A stretch of 64,000 bases of DNA from Moanibacter sp965226025 (lineage in GTDB: Bacteria > Verrucomicrobiota > Verrucomicrobiia > Opitutales > UBA2987): contig CBDDCD010000001.1 of the NCBI GenBank assembly GCA_965226025.1, forward strand, positions 310,001 to 374,000. Reading direction: 5' to 3'. The notes under the pieces were generated by a model that searched no databases, was not told the origin of the DNA, and saw only the letters and a list, made by a program, of their open reading frames with translations. The position numbers and the translations under genes are program-made. Below are positions 9,119 through 18,416 of the stretch, in pieces (the stretch's first letter is position 1; every line of letters starts with the position of its first letter).

Positions 9119-10167
9119 GCGGCCGCAAACGATCCATAAAACTCAATTCTGCAATGTCCGCATCAAGAAAAATCTATGTTATCGCCGAGATGGCCTGCTC
9201 CCACGAAGGAGATCCGGGCCTTGCGCGAACGATCATTGAAGGGGCCGGAAACGCCGGTGCCGACGCCGTCCAATTCCAGATCTGGCGTTATGTTGACGTG
9301 GACGTACCGGGACTGCCGGATGCGGAAGCGCGCCAGAAAGTGGAGATGCCCCGGGAAGTGTGGAGGGAGTTAACACTCTTCACACGGGTACGCTATCCGA
9401 CCATGCAAATCATCGCCTGCGTTTCCGATGCTTCGACGGTCGATTTCGCGGAGAGCATCGGTGTCGATGCGTTCAAGCTGCACTCGTCGGACCTTTCCAA
9501 TCCCGCCTTAATTGCAAGGCTGGCCCGGTCCGGTAGGCGGATCGACCTCAGTATCGGAGCGTCGACTGTCGGCGAGATTCAGACTGCCTTGGAGTGGATC
9601 GGCGAAAATGGGAGAGAATGCGTCTGGTTGATGTATGGTTTCCAGAATTTCCCAACTCGGACTGACGAAGTGCATCTGCGTTACATGATGAAGCTGAGAG
9701 ATCTCTTTGAGCTTCCGATCGGATACCAGGACCACAGTGATGGCGGGAGCGATGCTGCATTCTGGCTACCCGCGGCCGCTATCGGAATGGGAGTCGATGT
9801 GATTGAGAAGCACATCACCCACGACCGAAGCAAGAGAGGGGTTGACTACCAGGCGGCGCTGGACCCGGGCGAGTTTTCGCGGTTTGTAGAAATGTGCCGT
9901 GTAGTTGATCGCGCAGCCGGCTCTGCCGTCCCGAAGTCATTTAGCGACGAAGAACTGAAGTATCGAAAATACGCAAAGAAGAGCCTCGTTGCGACTCGAG
10001 ATCTGAGGATCGGCGAGGAGATATCGACTGCGGATGTCAGGGCCATGCGAGCGAGGACGCAGGGGCTTCCACCGGACCGGGTGGATGAGCTGATAGGTGC
10101 CGTGATGTCTCGAGATGTGGGACGCTTTGATGCGCTATCTTTGGAGGATGTCGGCTCGGGTCGATAA
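9115..10167 (+). CDS. Nonulosonic acid synthase, NeuB/SpsE family (paralogue 1)
   Basis: NeuB-type enzymes condense phosphoenolpyruvate with an N-acylated hexose to form a nine-carbon acid. The protein shows IYVIAEMACSHEGDP, AVQFQIW, FKLHSSDLSNPALI, PIGYQDHSDGG and VIEKHITHDRS, which are the family landmarks of the TIM barrel. A C-terminal SAF/antifreeze-like region (KSLVATRDLRIGEEIS to the end) completes it. The start overlaps the upstream glycosyltransferase stop. The order synthase, then a cytidylyltransferase-oxidoreductase fusion, suggests a dedicated module. It differs clearly from the second synthase at 20354 (for example EMACSHEG against EIGINHEG), so the two likely use different substrates. 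Confidence 0.85.
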   Translation: MSGRKRSIKLNSAMSASRKIYVIAEMACSHEGDPGLARTIIEGAGNAGADAVQFQIWRYVDVDVPGLPDAEARQKVEMPREVWRELTLFTRVRYPTMQIIACVSDASTVDFAESIGVDAFKLHSSDLSNPALIARLARSGRRIDLSIGASTVGEIQTALEWIGENGRECVWLMYGFQNFPTRTDEVHLRYMMKLRDLFELPIGYQDHSDGGSDAAFWLPAAAIGMGVDVIEKHITHDRSKRGVDYQAALDPGEFSRFVEMCRVVDRAAGSAVPKSFSDEELKYRKYAKKSLVATRDLRIGEEISTADVRAMRARTQGLPPDRVDELIGAVMSRDVGRFDALSLEDVGSGR

Positions 10168-10173
10168 TCTTGA

Positions 10174-10303
10174 AAGGAATCTGTCGGTTTGAAGTTGGTG
10201 CCAATTTACGACCGTCAAACTTCGAACCGAAGTTCAGGTCTGCTGCGAGGTGCACTTGTCACGGCACAGCGAAGCGGCGACGGAAAGCCCGACAGATTCC
10301 TAG
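10174..10303 (+). repeat. Dispersed inverted-repeat element (type A, long form)
   Basis: The ends are AGGAATCTGTCGG (10175-10187) and CCGACAGATTCCTAG (10289-10303), a perfect inverted match over 13 bases. The interior following the left end (TTGAAGTTGG, AATTTACGACCG, then TTCGAACCGAAGTT) is shared with the copies at 14404 and 51331, which shows common descent. It is about 130 bases, longer than the others, and occupies the whole gap between two glycan genes. Confidence 0.85.
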
Positions 10304-10310
10304 CCGCCCA

Positions 10311-12098
10311 ATGAAGACCGGTTTTCTAGTAGTCGCTCGGCTCAAGTCCACTCGACTGCCGAGAAAGGTTCTACTTGAGGTAAAGGGTAGGAGTTTTCTT
10401 ACCCACTTAGTGGACCGGGTAAAATCGACCCGACGGATCGACCAAATCGTCCTATGCACATCGACTCACGAGCAGGATGATTCGCTTGAAGAACTGGCAA
10501 AGGTAGAAGGGATTGCCTGTTTCCGAGGGGATGAGGAAGACGTGCTCATGCGTCTGCATCAGGCAGTTGTCGCCCACAATCTGAATTACATGGTGACAAT
10601 TACTGGAGACTGTCCGCTGGTTGAACCCGAATACATTGATCGGTTGGTTGATGACTTTTCAGTGACCGGCGCCGACTATACTACCGTCTACGACCTTCCT
10701 CATGGCTCCTATTCCTGGGGATTGAAGCCGAGTGCCCTTGCCCGAGCAATCGAGCTAAAGAACGATAGCAACACGGAAGTCTGGGAACGGTATTTTACCG
10801 ATACCGACTGTTTCCAGATCCATCGGCTTTCAGTAGATTCCAGACATTGTAGACCTGGTCTGCGAATGACCCTCGACTACCCGGAGGACTTGGTTTTCTT
10901 CAAGAGGCTTTTCGATGCTCTCTACGAACCGGGAAGGATACTCGAGCTGGACGAGATTCTTGGATATTTAGACGCGCATCCGGAAGTGGAGCAAATCAAC
11001 GCCCACTGCGAGGAACTCTACTCGCGTCGGAGGAAGCAGCAAAACGTAATCAGCTTGAAGCCGCGCTACGCGGTCGAACGGGCGGCAATCATTGGAGCCG
11101 GATCCATCGGGCAGCGGCACATCAGAAACCTTCGGAAGATTGGGATTCAAAGCATAGCCGCATTGAGGACACGCCGGGGCCACTTCAGGGATCTGAATCC
11201 CGATCTCGAAGTCCGAGAGACGACCGATTTCTCTGCTTTGATGGCCTCCAAGCCTGATATCGCTATCGTCTCGAATCCGACCAGCGAGCATCTCAAAACA
11301 GCTGCCAGGCTACTTCCTCAAGTACGGGGAGTGATGATCGAAAAGCCCCTATCCGACAGCTTGCACGGGGTCAAGGAGTTCCTCCGGCAAGTGAGGCGGC
11401 ACCGCGCGGTAACTTTTATCGCCTACAATTTTCAGTTTCACGAAATTTTCAGAACGGTCGGGGACCTCATTAAATCGGAGCGCCTGGGCCGACCCCTAAA
11501 TCTACAGGCCGTTTTCGGGCATTGGCTTCCTGATTGGCATCCCTATGAGGACTATCGTTATCTCTACGCCGCCCGAAAGGAGCTTGGGGGAGGGGTTGCG
11601 TTGACGCTGATCCACGAGGTCGAGTTCGCTCTGAGTCTTTTTGGAGAAGCGAAATCGGTAACCGCAGCTTTCTCAAGCTCCGATGCCCTCGAGACAGATG
11701 TCGATGCCTGTGCTGACATTATGATACGGCACGCTGAAGGGCCGGTCAGTCAGCTGCATCTCGACTACCTTCAGCAGCCTTGGCACCGGGAAGGTCAGAT
11801 TTGCTGTGAGAAGGGATCCGTCCGGTATGATTTTTCCAACCAGAGTGTGACCTGCCGGAGCGCGGGAGAGAGCGAATGGGTCGAAATCTGGCGGGATCCC
11901 GACCATGACAGCAACCGATGTTACATCGATATGTTGAGAGACTTCGTTGATTGCGTGAAGGAGGGAAGAATTCGCCACGATTATGATGCCTGGAAGGGAA
12001 CGGGCAGTCTCGCGGTGGTCGAGTGCGGGCGTCGAGCGGCCGCCGAAGGACGGTGGATTGAATTGCCCGAATGGGCGCAAGAGAGAAGTGCTTCGTAG
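10311..12098 (+). CDS. Fusion: SpsF/NeuA-like cytidylyltransferase + Gfo/Idh/MocA oxidoreductase
   Basis: The ATG at 10311 begins MKTGFLVVARLKSTRLPRKV, the start of SpsF/KdsB-type CMP-sugar synthetases. ITGDCPLVEPEYIDRLVDDF and RMTLDYPEDLVFFKRLF follow within the first 240 residues. From about residue 258 a second module begins with the Rossmann motif AAIIGAGSIGQRHIRNL and MIEKPLSDS, diagnostic of the Gfo/Idh/MocA family. These activities are separate genes in known nonulosonic-acid loci (for example the Campylobacter ptm genes). The domain fusion, directly after a NeuB paralogue, suggests one polypeptide that both reduces a sugar intermediate and activates the acid with CMP. An open frame continues upstream into the repeat but has no credible start. 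The substrate is unknown. Confidence 0.82.
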   Translation: MKTGFLVVARLKSTRLPRKVLLEVKGRSFLTHLVDRVKSTRRIDQIVLCTSTHEQDDSLEELAKVEGIACFRGDEEDVLMRLHQAVVAHNLNYMVTITGDCPLVEPEYIDRLVDDFSVTGADYTTVYDLPHGSYSWGLKPSALARAIELKNDSNTEVWERYFTDTDCFQIHRLSVDSRHCRPGLRMTLDYPEDLVFFKRLFDALYEPGRILELDEILGYLDAHPEVEQINAHCEELYSRRRKQQNVISLKPRYAVERAAIIGAGSIGQRHIRNLRKIGIQSIAALRTRRGHFRDLNPDLEVRETTDFSALMASKPDIAIVSNPTSEHLKTAARLLPQVRGVMIEKPLSDSLHGVKEFLRQVRRHRAVTFIAYNFQFHEIFRTVGDLIKSERLGRPLNLQAVFGHWLPDWHPYEDYRYLYAARKELGGGVALTLIHEVEFALSLFGEAKSVTAAFSSSDALETDVDACADIMIRHAEGPVSQLHLDYLQQPWHREGQICCEKGSVRYDFSNQSVTCRSAGESEWVEIWRDPDHDSNRCYIDMLRDFVDCVKEGRIRHDYDAWKGTGSLAVVECGRRAAAEGRWIELPEWAQERSAS

Positions 12099-12197
12099 TC
12101 CCTACATCGCACCCCACTTAGTTGGGGTAGAAGGTCTGCGAAGCGATTGGGATAAAGATCGATGATTGCAGAAGATAAGCTACTCGCTGAAGAGACA

Positions 12198-13199
12198 ATG
12201 TTCGACCTGACCGGCAGGACGGTCCTGGTGATTGGGGGTCGAGGATTCCTGGGCCGCCGGATGGTTAGGGTGTTGCAGGATTTCGGAGCGGATGTTTTCG
12301 GGGCTGACCTCCCGGGTACGATAATGGGCGGCCGAGGGGAGCGATTCCGAGAGCCCTCAGATTCGGCCCGGCGTGAGATAGATGTTGATGTGACGGAGGA
12401 AGCTTCGATTGATGAAATGGTGAATCGAGTGGAGGCAGAATCGGATAGTATCGATGTCCTCCTTTACAGCGTTTGTGCAAAGCCGGATGACTACTATAAG
12501 CCGTATACGGAGTGTTCCCTGGACGGTTGGCGGAAGGTTATTGGAGCCGAGCTCGACGGCCTCTTTCTGACCACCCAGAAGGTTGGAAAAATTATGGAGC
12601 GCCAGAAACGTGGTTGCATGATCTTCATGTCCTCGATTTACGGAATCGTAGGTAACGATCAGCGTATTTACGAGGTTTCCAACCTGGCCGAAGTATACGC
12701 AAAAGGGAGTCAGAGCACTTCCGGTCCGTGCACCTCGCCGGCCGTCTACAACACGGTGAAAGGCGGAGTGATTTCGCTGACCCGTTACTTGGCTGCCTAT
12801 TGGGGCCACCTGGGAATTCGGGTGAATTGCATCAGTCCCGGGGGACTAAAACATCCGGGAGAAAATGAAGTATTTCTCAAGAAATACGCCGGGAGGGTTC
12901 CACTGGGACGAAAGGCGGAAGTGGACGAAATCTCAGGAGCGGTCGTTTTTCTCGCCTCCCAGGCTTCGTCCTATGTGACCGGACACAATCTCGTTGTGGA
13001 TGGTGGATGGTGGATGGACGGCCTGGTGACAGTTTGGAGTATCCGATTTCGATCCCAATTGAGCCGGGTGATGCAGTGCTTTTTGAAGCGCGGATGCTCC
13101 ATGCCGGCGTTCCGGTTAACAGACCCAAGTATGCCGCGGTTTGGACCTACGCAACCAGAAATCAGCATTCGGCGATCAACTACTGGTACGGAAGATTGA
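12198..13199 (+). CDS. Classical SDR oxidoreductase with a spurious C-terminal tail
   Basis: The protein starts MFDLTGRTVLVIGGRGFLG (NAD(P) binding), with MSSIYG and YNTVKGG as the catalytic Ser and YxxxK, and ends in the family motif GHNLVVDGGW near 13010. A complete SDR normally stops two or three residues later. Here the frame runs on for about 60 residues with no SDR character, because the DNA from about 13020 encodes, in another frame, the end of a PhyH-type oxygenase. The enzyme may still fold with the extra tail. I preferred the ATG at 12198 over that at 12162 because of the alignment to the family start. The junction is rich in GTGGATGG repeats, suggesting slippage or deletion. Confidence 0.72.
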   Translation: MFDLTGRTVLVIGGRGFLGRRMVRVLQDFGADVFGADLPGTIMGGRGERFREPSDSARREIDVDVTEEASIDEMVNRVEAESDSIDVLLYSVCAKPDDYYKPYTECSLDGWRKVIGAELDGLFLTTQKVGKIMERQKRGCMIFMSSIYGIVGNDQRIYEVSNLAEVYAKGSQSTSGPCTSPAVYNTVKGGVISLTRYLAAYWGHLGIRVNCISPGGLKHPGENEVFLKKYAGRVPLGRKAEVDEISGAVVFLASQASSYVTGHNLVVDGGWWMDGLVTVWSIRFRSQLSRVMQCFLKRGCSMPAFRLTDPSMPRFGPTQPEISIRRSTTGTED

Positions 13200-13366
13200 T
13201 CCGAACGGATCAGACTCAGATCGATTTTCCGCAGGATCTGATCGACCTTCTCAAAAAGCACGACCTCTACTGGGATGAACTCTACGCTCAACAGTCTTTC
13301 TTCGAGGAAAAGTGGAAGAACGCCCCTAAGGGACGAGTTTTTGGGGCCCCGTATGGGGACGTGTAG
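13018..13366 (+). pseudogene. Phytanoyl-CoA dioxygenase (PhyH)-like protein, C-terminal fragment
   Basis: In a frame different from the preceding SDR, this stretch encodes SIPIEPGDAVLFEARMLHAG followed by NRPKYAAVWTYATRNQ, typical of the last beta-strands of PhyH-family Fe(II)/2-oxoglutarate oxygenases, where the distal His (in LHAG) and an Arg bind iron and co-substrate. The HxD motif and the rest of the double-stranded beta-helix are missing, and there is no start codon of its own with a credible ribosome-binding site. PhyH proteins are common accessory genes in polysaccharide loci. It appears to be the remnant of a gene whose 5' part was deleted together with the end of the SDR gene. Confidence 0.6.
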
Positions 13367-13408
13367 AATCGGTGAACAGTATTTCGTGCCAAGCATTTAC
13401 CCCGTAGA

Positions 13409-14341
13409 ATGTCGACGATAGCCGCAAATACTTCCGTTCTCCCTGAAATCCCGGCGGATGAATCCCATTCGAGCTGCCGGATCTGTGGTGAGAATCGATG
13501 GAAAACGATCTTTGAGGGGAAAGTCCGTGCGGGTAGCTTTGGCAGTCTGACTCCGGAGAGGCATCGAATCGAGGAATGCGAGGGGTGCGCGATTCAAAGA
13601 CTTGAATCCATGTCGATAGACTATGAGTCAGGGAAGTATCGACACATCGTTGAGGGAAGCGATGAAGTGGAAAACTTCTATCGTCTTCACGATGGTCATC
13701 AAGCACACAAGCTGCAACTAATTGGGACCGATTCTCTGCGCGGCGGCAAGTTCCTCGATGTTGGGTGTGCGGCTGGTTCTCTCCTCGATCTCCTGAAGGG
13801 CTTCTGTTCCCAAACGATTGCAGTCGAACCCTGCCTTTCCTATCACGGAACCCTTCGAGAAAAGGGACATCTCGTTTTTTCCTTCCTTGAGGAGGCGGCC
13901 GAGGAATGGAGGGAACAGCTGGATTTTGTGACCGCCTTCGATGTTATCGAACATGTGGAGGACCCGGTCGCGTTTCTTCGCGATATAGGGAAGATGCTCA
14001 GACCGGGTGGACAGATGTTGATCGGGACTCCCAATCGTGACGAATGGCTGCTTGAAATCTCGGGAGAGGAATACAGGCAGTTCTGGTTTCGTGCCGTACA
14101 CAGGTGGTATTTTAATGGGAGAAGCCTCGAGTACGGGCTGCTTAAGGCGGGGATCTTCGACAGTGAGATTTTCTTCAATCAGCTCTATGATCTCTCTAAT
14201 GCCTTAGTGTGGCTGAGAGATGGGACCCCGAGCGGTTTTGGGGCAGTTGACGTTGCCCCCTTTCTCGACGCGGCTTACCGCAAGTGCCTCGAGGTTGAGG
14301 GAAGGTCCGATTATGTCTACGCGAGAGCTACGAAAACGTGA
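13409..14341 (+). CDS. Class I SAM-dependent methyltransferase with N-terminal zinc motif
   Basis: The N-terminus has two CxxC pairs (CRICG and CEGCA), a probable zinc-binding module. It is followed by the methyltransferase core: GGKFLDVGCAAGSLLDLL (motif I), TAFDVIEHVEDPVAFL, and LRPGGQMLIGTPN. At 310 residues it resembles sugar C- or O-methyltransferases of surface-glycan loci. It starts at ATG 13409, 42 bases after the PhyH fragment. The stop TGA at 14339 is followed by a degenerate repeat element. The acceptor sugar is not predictable. Confidence 0.82.
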   Translation: MSTIAANTSVLPEIPADESHSSCRICGENRWKTIFEGKVRAGSFGSLTPERHRIEECEGCAIQRLESMSIDYESGKYRHIVEGSDEVENFYRLHDGHQAHKLQLIGTDSLRGGKFLDVGCAAGSLLDLLKGFCSQTIAVEPCLSYHGTLREKGHLVFSFLEEAAEEWREQLDFVTAFDVIEHVEDPVAFLRDIGKMLRPGGQMLIGTPNRDEWLLEISGEEYRQFWFRAVHRWYFNGRSLEYGLLKAGIFDSEIFFNQLYDLSNALVWLRDGTPSGFGAVDVAPFLDAAYRKCLEVEGRSDYVYARATKT

Positions 14342-14403
14342 ATGGTTACCGGCTGATTCGAATGATCCGGCTCCGAAGTGGCAGCCGGCGAGTGAAGCTA
14401 TCT

Positions 14404-14500
14404 TGAGGAATCTGTGGGAATGAATCTGGTTGAAATCTACGAGGGTCAGCCTTCGATCTGAACATCAGGGATGTCGCGGAGGGTAAAGTCCGACAGCTTC
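14404..14500 (+). repeat. Dispersed inverted-repeat element (type A, degenerate)
   Basis: The left end is AGGAATCTGTGGG and the right end GTCCGACAGCTTC. The interior (CTGGTTGAAATCTACGAGG, CGATCTGAA) aligns well with the type A copy at 51331-51429. Both termini carry changes, so it is probably an old copy. The first in-frame ATG of the following pseudogene (14471) lies inside it. Confidence 0.65.
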
Positions 14501-15974
14501 ACGGGGTCGGAGCAAAATCTCTCGGGTCTCGATCGGTATCGGGAGATTCTGAGGGTGGGAACGGTTTTCACCGACTCCATCCATGGTTGCGGGTATCTCC
14601 GAGAGGAAATGCTGAAGCGCTATCGTTTGGATAGCATTCGACTAAGTCCGAACCTGAAAGAACGGATGCCGGCCTCGGTCTTTTTCAATCTTAAATATCA
14701 TGGAAACATCTACGGCCATGAGGAGATTATTCGAGACTATGCAGGTCTCAAAGGCGAGGAGGAGTTTTGTGCGGTTGTCGAGCATGCACCATATATGGGA
14801 GAGGTCGTTTACTCAAACGAGGTCAATTGCATTTATCCCCTTTTGATCGTCTCTTCGCTGAATCGAGCTCTCATCGATGACCGCCTCCACCGGAATCGGT
14901 TCGCACATCGGTTACTGTGTGACCCTCGGTATTCCCCACTGGGTGTTTCCACGGAGGATTTCGTTCAGGAACCAACAGGGCCTGCCTCCAAATCGAATGA
15001 CCGACGTTCAGAGGTGGGAGGAAAAGGGAATGGAGGAGATTTTGTCTCACTTCACTAGTTATGCCGAAGAGATCACTCCTTCGCAGAAGAATGCTGTAGA
15101 CTGCTTTTTCGGAGCTGATTCGATTAGAACCCGAAAGGAGATAAGAGAGGCGCTGCAAAATGCGAGAGATATCTATCGCGAGCGTAGGCATCTATCCGCT
15201 CTCGGAATCAGTCCCGAAAGAGATCCAGTCTCCCTTAACGGCCTTTTCAGATTCGCCGGGCACCAAAAGGAAACCGGTCGAGCCTCATTTACGGTTCTTC
15301 GCCTGCCCATGACCCGTCAGCTTGCTCTTATGGACTTGGCAGACTGTGATCGTACCAGGGAGTGGCTCTGGGAGAGAGAGGGTGAGATCGGGGGCGAAGA
15401 ATGCAGGCCCCCGAACCGGGCTCGTTGCTATCTTGATTCGCTTCCGGAGGCGGTTCGACTGGCTACCGGAAGGCTCTGTCGGCAGGCTTCGATTTTCGAA
15501 GAGAGCGTGAACTCAGGGTCGACCTTTAAGAGTTGGGATTCCTGCTCGGAGGCTCTGGACGAGCAAGACGTTTGTCCTACGAGTACCCCCAGGAGTAGGT
15601 CAACCGTCTCAGCTGGTGGCGATCCCGCTGAACGGGACGAACCGGCTGACTTTGGCGCTTGGCCTGATCGTTCAATCGGAAGGCTCTCCCAGCATTTTTT
15701 GACACGCCACCTGATTCCCTTGCGCAACACCTGGTGTCGGGTCGGTCTTTTTCGGTACTGGTGCGGGCTCGTATTTGAAGCAAGAGCGCAATTTCGAGAG
15801 GCGACGGCGGAATACCTCGGCGCTCTGCGATATGGATACACGCCTTCAAAGGTTTATGATAGGCTTGATAGATCTCTTACGGAGATCGAAACGTTCTTCT
15901 GGGTCGCGGAACCGACTTCGGTGAAGGCGCAGTCCGAAATTCACCTCGAGGGACAACACTTGAACTTGGTCATT
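14471..15974 (+). pseudogene. Surface-glycan protein with TPR-like part, multiply frameshifted; 5' segment
   Basis: The first frame (to about 14876) encodes GTVFTDSIHGCGYLREEML and EEFCAVVEHAPYMGEVVYSN, then SSLNRAL. The likely continuation, MTASTGIGSHIGYCVTLGIP, is in another frame from 14877, implying a one-base frameshift there. Around 15600-15700 the most protein-like reading (QLVAIPLNGTNRLTLALGL) is in yet another frame, then it returns to YWCGLVFEARAQFREATAEY, which is TPR-like. Several frameshifts therefore disrupt this gene. At 15974 it is interrupted by the IS200-like element. If that and IS copy 2 are removed, the frame continues through 16532-16595 into 18417-18904. I do not recognise the family with certainty; a glycan-related glycosyltransferase or TPR protein is likely. 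Confidence 0.55.
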
Positions 15975-16531
15975 CCCCGTAGCTTGCTACGGGGTTGCTA
16001 GCTTTTTTAGGAGTAGTGGGTGGGAGAGAGGAAGGAAAAAAGCCGACTAAAGCGAGGTTGGCACTGTGTCTGGGAAATACATTATCATTACGTAATGCCG
16101 GTAAAGTATCGGAAGGGATTGATCGAGGAGAGAGTGAGGAGGGTATTGCAAGAAACGACAGAAGGGATCGGGCAGCGCTATGAGATCGAGATGGAGGGGT
16201 TGGGATGCGATAAGGATCACGCCCACCTATTGTGTGGAGCGCATCCGGAGTTGGCGCCTGGGAGGATAGTGCAGATATATAAGAGCCTAACGGCGCGAGA
16301 GGTCTTTCGGAGGGAGCCGTGGGTAGGAAAGGAGCAGTGGGGAGGAGAATACTGGTCGGACGGCTACTACGTGGGGACAGTGGGAGAGAGAGGAGATTGG
16401 GCGACGGTGGAAGCATATGTGCGCGAACAAGGAAAACCGAAGGCAGAACTACGGCAGTTGATGCTATGGTGAGAAAGTGCGAGGAATGCTAAAGTCGGAT
16501 ACCCCGCAGCTTGCTGCGGGGAGTCTTCATT
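15975..16531 (+). mobile_element. IS200/IS605-family element (single TnpA gene)
   Basis: The element is bounded by subterminal hairpins typical of this family: CCCCGTAGC-TT-GCTACGGGG at the left (15975-15994) and CCCCGCAGC-TT-GCTGCGGGG at the right (16502-16521). The sequence TCATT lies immediately left of the element (15970-15974) and again at its right edge (16527-16531), consistent with the matched cleavage sites used by Y1 transposases, which make no target duplication. Removing it restores an open frame across the interrupted pseudogene. At 557 bp it is compact. Confidence 0.8.
16020..16472 (+). CDS. tnpA: IS200-family Y1 HUH transposase
   Basis: The 150-residue protein contains WEIHYHYVMPVKYRK at the start of the core, the HUH metal-binding motif in CDKDHAHLL (His-Ala-His), LSPSE-like spacing in PELAPGRIVQIYKS, and the catalytic tyrosine region WSDGYYVGTVG. 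All are hallmarks of IS200/RAYT transposases, which cut and join single-stranded DNA at hairpin-marked ends. It begins at a GTG and no disruption is seen, so the enzyme may be active. It is the only gene in its element; no tnpB or other accessory gene is present. A RAYT-type domestic relative is a possible alternative, but the flanking hairpins and matched TCATT edges favour an IS. Confidence 0.88.
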   Translation: MGERKEKSRLKRGWHCVWEIHYHYVMPVKYRKGLIEERVRRVLQETTEGIGQRYEIEMEGLGCDKDHAHLLCGAHPELAPGRIVQIYKSLTAREVFRREPWVGKEQWGGEYWSDGYYVGTVGERGDWATVEAYVREQGKPKAELRQLMLW

Positions 16532-16595
16532 ATAACAGACCCTCTTTCGAAGAGCCGAATGCGGGAACTCTCCATCTGGATTGAGCTCTTAGCTA

Positions 16596-18410
16596 GAGCC
16601 CGTCCCAGTGGTGGAAACAATTGATTTTAATGAGTTATGGGCAAAAAAAAGGCCGGATAGAGCTGCAAAAAGCTCGATCCGGCGAAAAGGGGCGCTTATG
16701 CTTGCGTTAGTCAAATACAAAGCACGCCCTTCTCATGAAAAATATTGCCGTACAAAGCTTCCTGCGTCCAGCCCTAACTCCAGTCATTCGATGCAAAGAC
16801 TACACCGTGTTTCTGGAAACAATGGAGCGGATTGACCGGGTTTTGATCGACTCCTCGCTGGAAAGGGAGGCGATCGTAAAAGCCTTGGAAGGATGGGATG
16901 AAGCGGGAGGGAAGGATCGGGAGCGACGCGCTCTAAGAGCGATAAAAGCGCTGCGGGTGGAGGTGGTGCGTCATTTACTCGGAGGGATATCCTTTCGTTG
17001 TCTGTCGCAGGAGTTGGGACGCAGTGAGCTTCTGGCTAATTTTTGCCGGGTGCGTGAGGTAGACGGGATCCGGAAAATATCGAAGAGCAGTCTGGAACGG
17101 GATTCGAAATTCTTCGACGAAGCGTATCTGAGACAGCTGCATGCAAGGATGACCGAGGTGGTGGGCAATGCTGAACATTGTGGTGAGGCAGGATTAGAGA
17201 AGCCGATCGATACGAGGGAATGCCTGATCGACGCCACTTGCCTGGAAGCGAACATCCACTGGCCCGTGGACTGGGTCTTGCTCAAGGATGTGGGAGCAAC
17301 ACTGCTCAAGGCGATCAGTCTGATCCGGCAGGCGGGAATGAAACAGCGCATGCCCCAGGGAGCAAAGGGATTGCTCGGGAGATGAACAAACGGTGCCTGG
17401 AGATGACGCATGCGCGTCGGCGCCGGGAGGCGGGCAAAGCGCGTAAAGGGATCCTGCGGCGGATGAAGCTATTGCTCAAGAAGATTGAGGGCCATGCCCT
17501 TCGCCACCGTGACTTATTGGAAGCTATGTGGATGCAAAGCGATTACACCGAGAAGAAGGCGAGCCGAATCATCGAGCGAATGGATGGTATGTTAGAGCAG
17601 ATACCGCAGGTCATGAAACAGGCGCACGAACGGATCATAGGGGGGCGGCAGGTGAAGAATGAGGAGAAGATCCTGAGCGCCTACGAACCTGAGATTGACG
17701 TCATCGTGCGAGGCAAGGCAGATCGGGAGGTGGAGTTTGGCAACACCCTTTATTTATGCGAGAGCGCAGAGGGATATCTGTTGGACTGGAAACTGTATGG
17801 GGGGCAGGCCCCGAGCGAATTGAAGCAGCTTTGGGAAAGTCTGGAGAGGCAAAAGGGCTTCGCTTTAGAGGAGAAGATCGAAGCGATCAGTGGGGATCGG
17901 GGCTATGCCTCGAAGGCGGCCAGCAAGCGGCTCCAGGCAGAGGGGATTTTTGACGCCCTTACGCCCCGCAATCCACAAGAGCTCAAGGAGCGGATGGAGG
18001 AGCCGCGCTTTGTCCGGTTGCAGCGACGACGAGGGAGCACCGAAGGCCGGATCGGAGTGCTCAAGAACCGATGGCACGGGGGCAAGATACGCAGCAAAGG
18101 CTTTGACAACCGTAACCTTAGCGTGGCCTGGTCGGTTCTGTCCCACAATCTATGGAAAATCGCGCAGAGACTTGCGCAAGAACATGAGAAAGAGGCAACG
18201 CAGGCGGCATAGGGATCCAAGAATCGAGTCAGAGGCGCTTCCTTGGGAGAACTATCGACTCAAAGCGAGAGGAAGGGTGCTGGAAAGGTGCATAACGGAT
18301 AAAAGGTAAGCTACCGAGGACGGAAGGCATGTCGTGGTCTACATAACGTGACGAAGATTGATATCGGTATCAGGCTTCCACCCAAATCCTCTCGGATTTG
18401 GGACAGCCTC
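16596..18410 (+). mobile_element. ISNCY/ISDol1-like insertion sequence, copy 2 (1815 bp)
   Basis: The element runs from GAGCCCGTCCCAG to GGGACAGCCTC and is flanked by the duplication TAGCTA (16590-16595 and 18411-18416). It is two bases shorter than the other complete copies: one T is missing from a T-run near the left end and one G is missing in the transposase gene. It inserted into the pseudogene whose 3' part resumes at 18411. The matching duplications show an independent insertion. Confidence 0.93.
16735..18212 (+). pseudogene. DDE transposase of IS copy 2, frameshifted
   Basis: The sequence matches the 492-residue transposase of the other copies up to about residue 213 (GAKGL). There GGATTGGCTCGG has become GGATTGCTCGG (near 17372), and the frame terminates at 17385. 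Residues 214-492 are still encoded in the shifted frame to 18212. The presumed catalytic aspartate D166 is before and D388/E437 after the shift, so no active enzyme is expected unless frameshifting occurs. This copy could still be moved by transposase supplied from its siblings. Confidence 0.9.
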
Positions 18411-18416
18411 TAGCTA

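Noticed and set aside
10170..10310. N-terminal extension of the cytidylyltransferase-oxidoreductase fusion
   Set aside because: This stretch is the inverted-repeat element; the family start MKTGFLVVARLKSTRLP begins at 10311.
17220..18212. A 330-residue open frame that looks like a separate shorter transposase
   Set aside because: It is the shifted frame of the frameshifted transposase; its first 50 or so residues are an out-of-frame reading of the normal gene.
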